Shown here: piece after piece, positions 17,450 to 25,516 of the stretch
Numbering within the stretch: position 1 is the stretch's first letter
Layout of the letters: each line of letters opens with the position of its first letter
DNA from: Kitasatospora fiedleri
Lineage (GTDB): Bacteria > Actinomycetota > Actinomycetes > Streptomycetales > Streptomycetaceae
Direction of reading: 5' to 3'
Length of the DNA stretch: 64,000 nucleotides
Assembly: GCF_948472415.1 (NCBI RefSeq)
Contig: NZ_OX419519.1
Span: forward strand, 1,240,001-1,304,000
Notes under the pieces: model-generated
What the model was told of the DNA's origin: nothing
The model's input: only the letters and a program-made list of their open reading frames with translations
Database searches by the model: none
Program-made: the position numbers and the translations under genes

Positions 17450-18485
17450 GGGCCAGCTCCTCCACGGCCAGCGCCTTGGCGAACACCGAGGCGTCGGGCA
17501 CCGCGTCGATCTTCTGCTGGCCCTTCAGGAACACCGCGGCGTCGTGCAGGTTGTCGGCGAGCTTGCCGGGCGCGCCTGGCTTGCCCAGGTAGTCGGGGCC
17601 GGCCTGTTCGGCGGCGGTGAGCAGGACGAGCTGCTTGAGCTGGGCGAGCGCGTCGGCGGGGCTGAGGTTGAGCTCCTTGGCGATCGAGGCGGCGGCCTGC
17701 TCGGGGTCGCTCTTGGCGAGCGTGACGGCCTGGTCCTCGGCCTTGAGCCAGGCGGTGACGATCTCGGGGTGGGCCTGGGCGAAGGCGTTCGTGACCACGC
17801 CGAGGTCGGCGGTGCGCTTGCCCTGGTCGGCGAGCTGGCGGCTGGTCACCAGCACCTTGCCGTCCTTCTCCAGCTCGGTGAGGGTGGGCGTCCAGGTGTA
17901 GGCGGCGTCGATGTCGCCGCGCTTCCAGGCGGCCAGCGCGTCCTGCGGCTGGAGGTCGATGACGTTCACCTTCGCCGGGTCGACGCCGGCCGCCTGGAGG
18001 GCGGCCAGCAGCGAGTAGTGCGAGGTGGAGCCGAACGGGGTGGCGACCTTCTTGCCGACCAGCTGCTCCACCGAGGTGATGCCGCCGCGGGCGACCAGCG
18101 CCTCGTTCTCGCCGATCAGGTCGTGCACCCAGAGCACCTTGTACGGGATGTTCAGCGGCGCGGCCAGGCCCTTGGTGACGGGGCTGGAGCCGGCCAGTCC
18201 GAAGTCGACCGAGCCGGCCAGGACGGCGGTGTTGACGTCGCCGCCGGAGTCGAACTTCACCCACTTGACGTCGGCGTCGGGCAGCGCCTGCTCCAGCAGC
18301 CGCTTGTCCTTCACCACCAGGTCGGCGTTGGGTATCTCCTGGTAGGCGATCCGGACGGTGGTTCTGCCCTTGCCGTCGGCGCTGCCGGACCCGGAGCTGG
18401 AGCAGGCGGTGGCGGCGGCGGTCAGCAGCACGGCCGCGGTGGCGGCGGTGGCGGCGCGCAGGACGGTACGGCGGTTCTCGGACAT
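17436..18485 (-). CDS. Sulfonate/taurine ABC transporter substrate-binding lipoprotein
   Basis: This is a 349-residue protein. ATG at 18485 follows AAGGGAG. The lipoprotein signal ends in the lipobox ATAC, with the lipidated Cys at residue 28. The binding domain has the periplasmic type II fold of SsuA/TauA proteins: RIAYQEIPNADLV, DFGLAGSSPVTKGL and especially KVATPFGSTSHYSLLAAL, which is close to taurine-binding proteins. The ligand is therefore an aliphatic sulfonate, perhaps taurine. It lies between its permease and ATPase genes in a sulfonate operon. Confidence 0.9.
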   Translation of the reverse strand: MSENRRTVLRAATAATAAVLLTAAATACSSSGSGSADGKGRTTVRIAYQEIPNADLVVKDKRLLEQALPDADVKWVKFDSGGDVNTAVLAGSVDFGLAGSSPVTKGLAAPLNIPYKVLWVHDLIGENEALVARGGITSVEQLVGKKVATPFGSTSHYSLLAALQAAGVDPAKVNVIDLQPQDALAAWKRGDIDAAYTWTPTLTELEKDGKVLVTSRQLADQGKRTADLGVVTNAFAQAHPEIVTAWLKAEDQAVTLAKSDPEQAAASIAKELNLSPADALAQLKQLVLLTAAEQAGPDYLGKPGAPGKLADNLHDAAVFLKGQQKIDAVPDASVFAKALAVEELARVTG

Positions 18486-18523
18486 GACGAACTCCCTTGT
18501 TGGGATGAAGGATTGACGAATGG

Positions 18524-19441
18524 TCAGGCGCGTCCGCGCCAGGGCACGGCGAGCCGTTCGACGGCCTTGAGCAGGCCGTCCAGGACGATGCCGGACAGGC
18601 CGATGGTGATGATTCCGGCGAGCACGACGGCGGTCTGGTTGTAGCGCTGGGCGTCGCGGATCATGCCGCCGATGCCGGGCACCCCGTTGATGGTCTCGGC
18701 GGCCACCACCGAGGTGTACGCGACGCCGACGGCGATCCGCACCCCGGTGAGGATCTCGGGCAGCGCGGCGGGCAGCACCACCCCGCCCAGCAGCGACCAG
18801 CGGCCCGCGCCGAGCGCCCGGGCGGCCTCCAGCAGGTCGCCGGGCACCCCGCGCACGGCGGCCGCGGTGGCGGCGGCGACCGGCGGCAGCGCGGCGATCA
18901 GCAGCAGCCAGACCTTGGGCGACTCGTCGATGCCGAACCAGATCACCAGCAGGCTCAGGTAGGCCAGCGGCGGCAGGGTGCGCAGGAAGGTGACGGCGGG
19001 TTCCAGCACCACCGCGACCGGGCGCAGGGTGCCGATCGCCAGGCCGAGCGCGGTGCCGAACAGGACCGCCCAGCCGGTGCCCTGGGCGATCCGGCGCAGG
19101 CTGGCGGCGAGGTGCTCGCCCAACAGGTGGCCGCTGTAGCCGCGGACGCCGTCGTGGACGGTGGAGGCGAGCACGAACTGGTGCCACACCTCGCCCGGCG
19201 AGGGCACCAGCACCCGTGGCCACACCTGGAGTTGGACGACGAGCTGCCAGCCGGCCAGCAGCGCGGCGAGCGCCAGGGCGCGCAGCGCCGTCCAGCGCAG
19301 CGCCTCGGCCACCCGGCCCCGGGCGGCCCCGCCCCGCGCGCCCGCCGCGCCCGTCACGTCCGCTGTTCCCGTCACGCCCGGCGTTCCCGCCGTGCCGGCC
19401 GCCGTACCGACCGTCGTGCCGGTCCCCGTCGCCGCGCTCAT
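18524..19441 (-). CDS. Sulfonate/taurine-type ABC transporter permease
   Basis: This is a 305-residue protein. After a low-complexity Gly/Thr/Ala N-terminus (about 40 residues, probably cytoplasmic) come about six membrane helices. The EAA cytoplasmic loop reads EAARALGAGRWSLLGGVVLPAALPEILTGVRI, the binding-protein-dependent transport (SsuC/TauC) signature. The ATG overlaps the stop codon of the monooxygenase gene as ATGA (19438-19441), indicating translational coupling. It forms the channel for the adjacent lipoprotein and ATPase. Confidence 0.9.
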   Translation of the reverse strand: MSAATGTGTTVGTAAGTAGTPGVTGTADVTGAAGARGGAARGRVAEALRWTALRALALAALLAGWQLVVQLQVWPRVLVPSPGEVWHQFVLASTVHDGVRGYSGHLLGEHLAASLRRIAQGTGWAVLFGTALGLAIGTLRPVAVVLEPAVTFLRTLPPLAYLSLLVIWFGIDESPKVWLLLIAALPPVAAATAAAVRGVPGDLLEAARALGAGRWSLLGGVVLPAALPEILTGVRIAVGVAYTSVVAAETINGVPGIGGMIRDAQRYNQTAVVLAGIITIGLSGIVLDGLLKAVERLAVPWRGRA

Positions 19442-20559
19442 GCCGCGTCCCGTTCGGCCAGCAGGGCGCGCACCCGGGGGACGACCTCCTCGCCGACCCG
19501 GTACGCCTCCTCCAGGTGCGGGTAGCCGGAGAGGATGAACTCGTCGACGCCCAGGGCCCGGTACTCGGCGAGGCGGGCGGCGACCTCGTCGTGCGAGCCG
19601 ACCAGGGCGGTGCCGGCGCCCTCCCGGACCAGGCCGATGCCGGCCCACAGGTTGGGGGCGACCAGCAGGTCGCGGGCGGCGGCGGTGCCGCCGCCGTGCA
19701 GGGCCGCCATCCGGGCCTGGCCGGTGGAGTCCATCGCCGCGAACCGGGCCTGGCTGGCCCGGACGGCCGCCGGGTCGATGCCGGACAGTATCCGGTCGGC
19801 CTCGGCCCACGCCTGCTCGGCGGTGTCGCGGCTGATCACGTGCAGCCGCAGCCCGTACCGCAGGGTGCGCCCCTGCTCGGCGGCGATCGCGCGCAGCCGG
19901 GTGATCCGCTCGGCGATCGCCGCCGGCGGTTCGCCCCACAGCAGTTGGACGTCGGCGCGGCGGGCGGCGACCTGCTCGGCGGCGGGCGAGGCGCCGCCGA
20001 AGTACAGCGGGACGGGGTGCTCGACGGCGGGGTCGACGAGCTGGGCGTCGACGAGTTGCAGGTGCTCGCCCCGGCGGTCGACGCGCTTGCCGTCCAGCAG
20101 GTCGCGCAGCGCGGCCATCACCTCGTCGGTGCGGGCGTAGCGCTCGTCGTGGGCCAGATGGTCGCCGTAGGCGCGCTGTTCGGCGGGGTCGCCGCCGGTG
20201 ACCACGTTCAGCCGCAGCCGGCCGCCGGCCAGGCGGCGGAAGGAGTCGGCCTGCTGGGCGAGCAGGGTGGGGCTGGCGAAACCGGCCCGGAAGGCGACCA
20301 GGAAGCCGATCCGGCGGGTGTGCTGGGTGAGCGCGGTGGCCAGGACCCACGGGTCGACGCAGCCGAGGCCGACCGGCGCGAGCAGCGCGGTGAACCCGGC
20401 CTGCTCGGCGGCCCGGGCGACCTGCGCCAGGTAGTCGACGTCGGCGGGCCGGCGGGTCGCGGCACCGGTGCGGCCCTGCACGGCGGTGACGCCGCCGGGG
20501 TCGCGGCCGTCGCCGCCGGTGGGCAGGAACCAGTGGAACACGGGGGTTCGGTCGGGCAC
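19438..20559 (-). CDS. SsuD-like FMNH2-dependent alkanesulfonate monooxygenase (LLM class)
   Basis: This is a 373-residue protein. Luciferase-like features: VFHWFLPTGGDGR at the N-terminus, LAPVGLGCVDPWVLATAL, RIGFLVAFRAGFASPTLLAQQADSFRRLAGGRLRLNVVTGG, and VGSHDEVAARLAEYRALGVDEFILSGYPHLEEAYRVGEEV near the C-terminus. These match SsuD-type enzymes that cleave the C-S bond of alkanesulfonates to sulfite plus aldehyde using reduced flavin. It is the first full gene of the operon, starting at GTG 20559 after GAAGAGGAC, downstream of a Cys-containing leader peptide. No flavin reductase is encoded nearby, so one must come from elsewhere. Confidence 0.9.
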   Translation of the reverse strand: MPDRTPVFHWFLPTGGDGRDPGGVTAVQGRTGAATRRPADVDYLAQVARAAEQAGFTALLAPVGLGCVDPWVLATALTQHTRRIGFLVAFRAGFASPTLLAQQADSFRRLAGGRLRLNVVTGGDPAEQRAYGDHLAHDERYARTDEVMAALRDLLDGKRVDRRGEHLQLVDAQLVDPAVEHPVPLYFGGASPAAEQVAARRADVQLLWGEPPAAIAERITRLRAIAAEQGRTLRYGLRLHVISRDTAEQAWAEADRILSGIDPAAVRASQARFAAMDSTGQARMAALHGGGTAAARDLLVAPNLWAGIGLVREGAGTALVGSHDEVAARLAEYRALGVDEFILSGYPHLEEAYRVGEEVVPRVRALLAERDAA

Positions 20560-20793
20560 GGGGGTCCTCTTCTCCGGGGGCGGCCGAGGCGGCGGGCGGG
20601 ACAGCGGGCGGGGCTCGCACCCGGGCGTGCCGGGCGTGCCGGGCTTACCGGGCGCACCGGGTCGTACGGTCGGCAGGATGCGGGCGCGGCGACGGCGCCC
20701 TCCGCACCCGCTGCGGACGCGGGGGGTGCGGACGCGGGGGGTGCGGACGCGCAGGTGCGGCGGGGTACGGGCGAAGCCGGGGGTGTGCGGCGC

Positions 20794-20874
20794 TCAGGCG
20801 CGGCGACAGGCAGCGGAACACACCCGGAGAAGGTCGATGTGACCCCGGGTGGTGAGGAATACGCGCTGCGACAT
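20794..20874 (-). CDS. Putative Cys-containing leader peptide of the sulfonate operon (26 aa)
   Basis: A 26-residue open frame starts at ATG 20874, beginning MSQRVFLTTRG and ending RVCSAACRRA. This basic peptide with two cysteines near the C-terminus closely resembles the leader peptides annotated upstream of sulfur-assimilation genes in streptomycetes. It ends 235 bases before the monooxygenase start codon. Cys-containing upstream frames are known to attenuate sulfur operons in mycobacteria. By analogy, stalling or efficient reading of its Cys codons would sense cysteinyl-tRNA supply. It is too short for ordinary gene callers, and the ribosome binding site is weak. Confidence 0.75.
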   Translation of the reverse strand: MSQRVFLTTRGHIDLLRVCSAACRRA

Positions 20875-21250
20875 GCGCCGGAAGCTACCACGTTCCGGCC
20901 GGTCAGGGGTCGAGAACGTCCACATCGCGGTCACCGCGTCCACGATCCGGACGGCCGGTCGAAGTGGTCGGCGCCACGGGACTTTTCGGCCAACCCCGGT
21001 GACGTTCGATCAGTTATTCGACGGACCGCGCCTACTGGAAACAAACCTTTCGTTCAACCACTTGACCACGCCCGGTACGCCGCTATCGTCTCCCCCAGCA
21101 GTCGGTCTAGACCTATGACCGTCTCCGGCCTGTCGCAACGGTCGTACGGAGGAGCCCCGTTCGTGTCCGCCCCACCGCGGCACGACGGGGACCGCCGCAC
21201 CTGGACGGTCCAGGACGGACCTGAACCCCCACATCAGGAAGGCACCCCAC
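20875..21250. other. Divergent promoter region of sulfonate operon and LPMO
   Basis: A comparatively AT-rich stretch (about 20990-21120) between two divergent units. On the plus strand TTGACC (21062-21067) and TATCGT (21084-21089), 16 bases apart, form a possible LPMO promoter. A DasR-like palindrome lies just downstream. No further gene was found. Confidence 0.45.
21104..21113. promoter_or_regulatory. DasR-responsive-element-like palindrome upstream of LPMO
   Basis: The 10-bp palindrome GGTCTAGACC lies 137 bases before the LPMO start. It is the invariant core of the DasR operator (consensus ACTGGTCTAGACCAGT) and of the direct repeats known in streptomycete chitinase promoters. Outer bases match less well (GTC on the left, TAT on the right). 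It sits just downstream of the candidate -10 box, where a bound GntR-type repressor would block transcription. Confidence 0.65.
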
Positions 21251-22048
21251 ATGCAGACCAAGAGAAAGGTGACCGCCGTCGTCGGCGCGCTGGTCGCCCC
21301 CCTGCTCGGCATGACCATGAGCGCGGGCACCGCCAGCGCCCACGGCTGGATCACCAACCCGGCGAGCCGCCAGGACCAGTGCGCCAACAACGTGGTCAGC
21401 TGCGGCCAGATCAAGTACGAACCGCAGAGCGTCGAGGGCCCGAAGGGCCTGTTCACCTGTTCCGGCGGTCACTCCGAGTACGCCGAGCTGGACAACGACA
21501 ACCTGGGCTGGAAGGTCACCAACGTGTCCTCCGTCCAGACCTTCACCTGGCACTTCACCGCCCGGCACTCCACCGCGAACTGGCAGTACTACATCGGCAA
21601 CAAGCTGATCGCCACGTTCCCCGGCAACAACGCCCAGCCGCCGGCCGACCTCAGCCAGACCGTGAACTTCGGCAGCTACACCGGCCGCCAGAAGGTCCTC
21701 GCGGTGTGGAACATCTCGGACACCGCGAACGCGTTCTACTCCTGCATCGACGTCAACATCGGCGGCACGGGCGGGACGACGGGCGGCACCACCGGCGGCA
21801 CCACGGGCGGGACGACCGGCGGGACGACGGGTGGCACCACCGGCGGCACGACCGGCGGCACCACGGGCGGGACCACCGGCGGCACCGGTAGCTGCACGAC
21901 CGCCGCCTGGAACGCGACCGCGGCGTACAGCGCCGGCCAGACCGTCTCCTACGGCGGCCACAACTGGCGCGCCAAGTGGTGGACCCAGGGCGAGCAGCCC
22001 GGCACCACCGGCCAGTGGGGCGTCTGGGACGACCTCGGCGCCTGCTGA
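21251..22048 (+). CDS. AA10 lytic polysaccharide monooxygenase with C-terminal CBM5/12 chitin-binding module
   Basis: This is a 265-residue protein. A 30-residue signal peptide ends TASA, exposing His31 (HGWITNPASR) as the copper-ligating N-terminal residue. The second histidine-brace ligand is most likely His106 in FTARHSTANWQYYIG, the same context as chitin-active CBP21. The AA10 domain runs to about residue 172. A linker of repeated TTGG units (about 174-214) connects to a small module with AYSAGQTVSYGGHNWRAKWWTQGEQPG, a clear CBM5/12 signature. It should oxidatively cleave crystalline chitin outside the cell. The DasR-like site upstream fits N-acetylglucosamine-controlled expression. A strong hairpin follows downstream. 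Confidence 0.93.
   Translation: MQTKRKVTAVVGALVAPLLGMTMSAGTASAHGWITNPASRQDQCANNVVSCGQIKYEPQSVEGPKGLFTCSGGHSEYAELDNDNLGWKVTNVSSVQTFTWHFTARHSTANWQYYIGNKLIATFPGNNAQPPADLSQTVNFGSYTGRQKVLAVWNISDTANAFYSCIDVNIGGTGGTTGGTTGGTTGGTTGGTTGGTTGGTTGGTTGGTTGGTGSCTTAAWNATAAYSAGQTVSYGGHNWRAKWWTQGEQPGTTGQWGVWDDLGAC
21764..21887 (+). repeat. 12-bp tandem repeats encoding the TTGG linker of the LPMO
   Basis: About ten copies of a 12-bp unit such as ggcgggacgacg or ggcggcaccacc encode Thr-Thr-Gly-Gly. Synonymous differences between copies show that the protein repeat is maintained. Copy number is prone to slippage. Confidence 0.8.
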
Positions 22049-22131
22049 CGAGCCACCCGGCACCCCGCGAAACCGCTTGACCGACCGACGGCCCCCTGTG
22101 GGGGAGGGCCGCCCGACCCGGCCCGGCACCA

Positions 22132-22161
22132 GGCCCCCGACCCGCACCCGGGTCGGGGGCC
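22132..22161 (+). terminator. Hairpin terminator after LPMO
   Basis: Perfect 12-bp stem (22132-22143 with 22150-22161) with a 6-base loop, about 85 bases after the stop codon. Confidence 0.7.
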
Positions 22162-22267
22162 CACGCGTTCCCGAGCCCCACCCGGGACCCCGGCCGACCG
22201 TCCGCCCCGGCCGCGACCGCCACGCCCCGAACCGTCGCCGCGACCTCCGCGGTCCTCGCGCCCCCAG

Positions 22268-22536
22268 CTTCCTGGACGCGCTGCGCGCGCACGCCATGCG
22301 CTTCACCGGGCACGACCTGGACGGTGAGGTCCGGGCCACCGGACTGCCCGGCCACCCGTGCTACCTACCTGGCCGCCCTGTTGCAGCCGGAGCTGACCCC
22401 GGAGCACGAGGGCCCGCGTCCGTTCGTCCGCGCCTTCGCCCGGGCCTCGGCCGGGACGGCGGCAGGCCGGACCACCGCCCCGACCCGGATTTCGGCCCAG
22501 ATCCCGGGTCCGGCCCCGGCTCGCCCCTCCCGGTAA
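22268..22536 (+). pseudogene. Possible gene remnant with a 4-bp duplication (unknown family)
   Basis: In the 515-base gap between LPMO and P450 one stretch reads as plausible protein: FLDALRAHAMRFTGHDLDGE, then GLPGHPCY in one frame. After the duplicated tetranucleotide at about 22361-22368 (ctacctac) it continues in another frame as LAALLQPELTPEHEGPRPF. Removing four bases joins them. No start codon, ribosome binding site or family was identified, so this may be a decayed fragment or chance. The rest of the gap holds only the LPMO terminator and GC-rich filler. Confidence 0.3.
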
Positions 22537-22563
22537 GGCCGGGGCGGAGACCGGCCGCCCCCG

Positions 22564-24165
22564 TCAGCCCCGGAGCCGGGCCAGCAGCGCACCCCACCAG
22601 CCGCGCCGCTGCGAGGGCACCACCGGCGGCGCGGGCGGCAGCGGCGGCGTGACGGCCACCGGGGCGGGCGCCATGCGCGACGGGGTGGCGGCGGGCGTCC
22701 GCGGGCCGGGCACGGACGGCCCGAACGCCGTCGCCGAACTCGACGGGTACGGCGCGGACGACACGGTCGGCGCGGTCGGCGCGGACGACACGGTCGGCGC
22801 GGTCTCCGGATACCGCGAGGTCGACGGGTACGACGGGTTCGGGGGGACGGCCCCGGCGGCCGGTGCCGCCGCCTGCGGCTGAAGGGCGGCGCGCGGGGTG
22901 AAACGGGCCGGCAGCTCGGTCAGGTGCCGGGACATCCAGTTGCCCCGCCAGACCAACTGGTCCTCGTCCACCGAGAGTTGGAGGTCGGGCAGCCGGGTGA
23001 GCAGGATGTCGATGCCGGACTCGGCGATCGCCCGCCCGATCTCCTGCCCGGGGCACTCGTGCGGGCCGCTGCCGAACGCCAGGTGCGAGCGGTTGCCGAA
23101 CAGCGGGGTGTCCAGGTCGGGCCGGACCGCCGGGTCGGCGTTGCCCGCCGCGACGCCGAGCAGCAGCATGTCGCCGGCCTTGATGGCCTGCCCGCCGAGT
23201 TCGGTGTCGCCGGTCGCCCAGCGGCCGGGCACTAGCATGAACGGCGGTGAGTCCCAGAGCACTTGGTCGAGGGCGTCCGGCAGGGTCATCTGGCCGCCCG
23301 ACAGGTGGGCGCGGAAGCGGCTGTCGGTGAGGACCATCTTCAGCGTCTCGGAGATCAGGTTGATGGTGGTCTCGTTGGCGGCCAGCAGCACCGAGCGCAG
23401 GTGCTCCAGCACCTCGTCCTCGCTCAGCCCGGACGGGTGCTCGATCAGCCAGGTGATCAGGTCCTGGCCGGGCTCGTCGCGCTTGCGCTCCACGGTGCGG
23501 CGCAGCGACTCGACCACGTACTCGTTGCTGGCGACGGACGTCTCGGTGCCCTTGACCAGGTCGCGGGCGGCCTCGACCAGCCGCGGGCCGTACTCCTCGG
23601 GCATGCCGAGGAGTTGGGTCATCACCAGCATCGGCAGGTGCTCGGCGAACCGGGAGACCAGGTCGACCCGGCCGCTGTCGCCGAACTCGGCGATCAGCTG
23701 GTCGGAGAACCGGGTGACGTAGCGCCGCATGCCGCGCCGGTCGAAGCGGTTCAGGCCGTCGGTGACGGCGACCCGCAGCCGACGGTGCTCCTCGCCGTCG
23801 ACGAAGGAGCAGGTCGGCTGCCAGGCGATCACCGGCAGCACCGGGGAGTCGGGGGCGACCCGGCCCTCCCGGAACTCGGTCCAGCGCCGGGAGTCCCGGG
23901 AGAACCGGGACGGGGTGCGCATCGCGGTCAGGTTCGCCGAGTAGCCCAGCACCAGCCAGGCCGGCAGGTCGCCGTGCAGCAGGACGGGCGCGACCTCGCC
24001 GTGTTCGGTGCGCAGCTTCTCGTAGAAACCGGCCGGGTCGGCCTCGGCCTCGGGGCCGAACAGCCGCAGCAGTCCACCGCCCGGCGGCCCCCCGGCGGCG
24101 CGGTGGGCGGGACAGCCGGGCGGCGGGACGGGCGCGCCCTGGTACGCGTGCTCTTCGTACGTCAC
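22564..24165 (-). CDS. cvnE: Conservon cytochrome P450 (CvnE, CYP157-like, lacking EXXR)
   Basis: This is a 533-residue protein starting at GTG 24165. The heme-ligand motif FGSGPHECPGQ places the cysteine at residue 371. The I-helix motif is LLAANETT (261-267). In the K-helix, where nearly all P450s have EXXR, this protein reads DQVLW (300-304), so both the Glu and the Arg are replaced. The CYP157 family of streptomycete conservons is known for an altered motif (EQSLW in CYP157C1), which supports assignment to CvnE. After residue 425 a 110-residue Pro/Ala/Ser/Thr-rich tail follows, unusual for a P450. It is the last gene of the conservon; the substrate is unknown. Confidence 0.9.
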   Translation of the reverse strand: MTYEEHAYQGAPVPPPGCPAHRAAGGPPGGGLLRLFGPEAEADPAGFYEKLRTEHGEVAPVLLHGDLPAWLVLGYSANLTAMRTPSRFSRDSRRWTEFREGRVAPDSPVLPVIAWQPTCSFVDGEEHRRLRVAVTDGLNRFDRRGMRRYVTRFSDQLIAEFGDSGRVDLVSRFAEHLPMLVMTQLLGMPEEYGPRLVEAARDLVKGTETSVASNEYVVESLRRTVERKRDEPGQDLITWLIEHPSGLSEDEVLEHLRSVLLAANETTINLISETLKMVLTDSRFRAHLSGGQMTLPDALDQVLWDSPPFMLVPGRWATGDTELGGQAIKAGDMLLLGVAAGNADPAVRPDLDTPLFGNRSHLAFGSGPHECPGQEIGRAIAESGIDILLTRLPDLQLSVDEDQLVWRGNWMSRHLTELPARFTPRAALQPQAAAPAAGAVPPNPSYPSTSRYPETAPTVSSAPTAPTVSSAPYPSSSATAFGPSVPGPRTPAATPSRMAPAPVAVTPPLPPAPPVVPSQRRGWWGALLARLRG

Positions 24166-24257
24166 GGGATGACTCCGGGGAGAGGGGGAGGAGTTGACGG
24201 GCCGCGGGCGGCCGGTGGGCGGCGGTCGGGACGGCGGGACGGCGGGACGGCGGGACG

Positions 24258-24938
24258 TCAGCCGACCGGCTGGGCCGAGGGCGCCGGGGCCGGGACGGAC
24301 CCGCCGGACGCACCGGACCCGCCGGGCCCGCCCGGCTGGGCGGCGAGGTCGTAGAGGTACCGCATCAGGGCCATCAGCACGTCCCGGCTGGACTCCCGGG
24401 AGCGGGCGTCGCAGTGGACGATCGGCACGTGGTGCGGCAGGTCGAGCGCGGCGCGCAGTTCCTCGACGGGGTAACGGGGCGACTCCGGGAAGCCGTTGAG
24501 CGCGACCACGAACGGCACCCCGCGGTCCTCCAGCCGGCCCAGGACGTCGAAGGAGACCTCCAGCCGACGGGTGTCGACCAGCACGACCGCACCCAGCGCG
24601 CCCTCGAACAGGCCGTTCCAGAGGAACCAGAAGCGCTCCTGGCCCGGCGTGCCGAAGACGTACAGCACCAGTTCGTCGCTGATGGTGATCCGGCCGAAGT
24701 CCATCGCCACGGTGGTGGAGTCCTTGCGCTCCACCCCGGCCAGGTCGTCGATGCCGACGCCCGCCTCGGTCATGGTCTCCTCGGTGGTCAGCGGGCGGAT
24801 CTCGCTGACCGCGCCGACCAGGGTGGTCTTGCCGACCCCGAAGCCGCCGACGATGACGACCTTGACGGCGGTGGCCACGGTCGCCGGGAGCAGCTCGGCC
24901 TCGCGCGGCCCGCGCGGCTCAGAGCCGTTGAAGTCCAT
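24258..24938 (-). CDS. cvnD: Conservon small GTPase-like ATP/GTP-binding protein (CvnD)
   Basis: This is a 226-residue protein. P-loop GGFGVGKTT is at residues 31-39. Further features are TEAGVGIDDL (switch I region), FGTPGQERFWFLWNGLFEGALGAVVLVDTRRLE (G3-like region) and ALNGF in place of NKxD, as is typical of CvnD/MglA-like conservon GTPases. A Gly/Pro/Ala tail ends the protein. The ATG overlaps the CvnC gene by 20 bases. In the well-studied conservons this protein is part of a membrane complex resembling G-protein-coupled signalling. Confidence 0.92.
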   Translation of the reverse strand: MDFNGSEPRGPREAELLPATVATAVKVVIVGGFGVGKTTLVGAVSEIRPLTTEETMTEAGVGIDDLAGVERKDSTTVAMDFGRITISDELVLYVFGTPGQERFWFLWNGLFEGALGAVVLVDTRRLEVSFDVLGRLEDRGVPFVVALNGFPESPRYPVEELRAALDLPHHVPIVHCDARSRESSRDVLMALMRYLYDLAAQPGGPGGSGASGGSVPAPAPSAQPVG

Positions 24939-25272
24939 GGATCACTGCCTCCAGCAGGGAAAGGTCGGGAAGGGCGGCCGGCGGGACGGGGGCGCGGACC
25001 TCGATCCGGCGCTCGGCGAGCAGGTCCGCCAGCAGGACGGTGACCAGGCTGTTCGGCAGCCGCAGGTAGGCGGAGATCTCGGCGACCGAGAGCGGGGAGC
25101 CGCAGATCCGCAGGATCGCGGCGTGCTCGGGCTGCATGGTGGGCTCGGGCCGGGCGCGGGCGACGACCAGTGTGACCAGGTCGAACCCGGCGGTGGCGGA
25201 CTTGCGGTCGCGCCCCCCGCTGATCACGTAGAGCCGCTCCGGGTTGGCGTCCGCCCAGTCCTGGTTGCTCAT
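24919..25272 (-). CDS. cvnC: Conservon DUF742 winged-helix-like protein (CvnC)
   Basis: This is a 117-residue protein, the usual CvnC size. DUF742 signatures are ERLYVISGGRDR, ILRICGSPLSVAEISAYLRLPNSLVTVLLADL and the C-terminal LLEAVIHGLQRL. The ATG at 25272 is preceded by AGGTGCGGGG. Its 3' end overlaps cvnD. It probably bridges the sensor CvnA and the GTPase CvnD. Confidence 0.92.
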   Translation of the reverse strand: MSNQDWADANPERLYVISGGRDRKSATAGFDLVTLVVARARPEPTMQPEHAAILRICGSPLSVAEISAYLRLPNSLVTVLLADLLAERRIEVRAPVPPAALPDLSLLEAVIHGLQRL

Positions 25273-25516
25273 CCCCGCACCTCGGTGTGGCCGACGGCCG
25301 GTCGGCGCGTCGGCGGTGTTCCGGTGGTTCCGGCCGTCCCGGCGGCTGCGACTGGCGCCGCTGCCGCCGCCGCTGCCGCATCGGGCCCGGCGGGCGGTGC
25401 GTCCGCCCGGCCCGGCCGTGACCCGGCCCGACGGAGCGCCCGCCGTCCGGCTCGTGGCCCGACGGAGCGCCCGGCCCCTGGCCCGACCCGTCGGCCGGTC
25501 GGGTCGGCGGCGCGAC

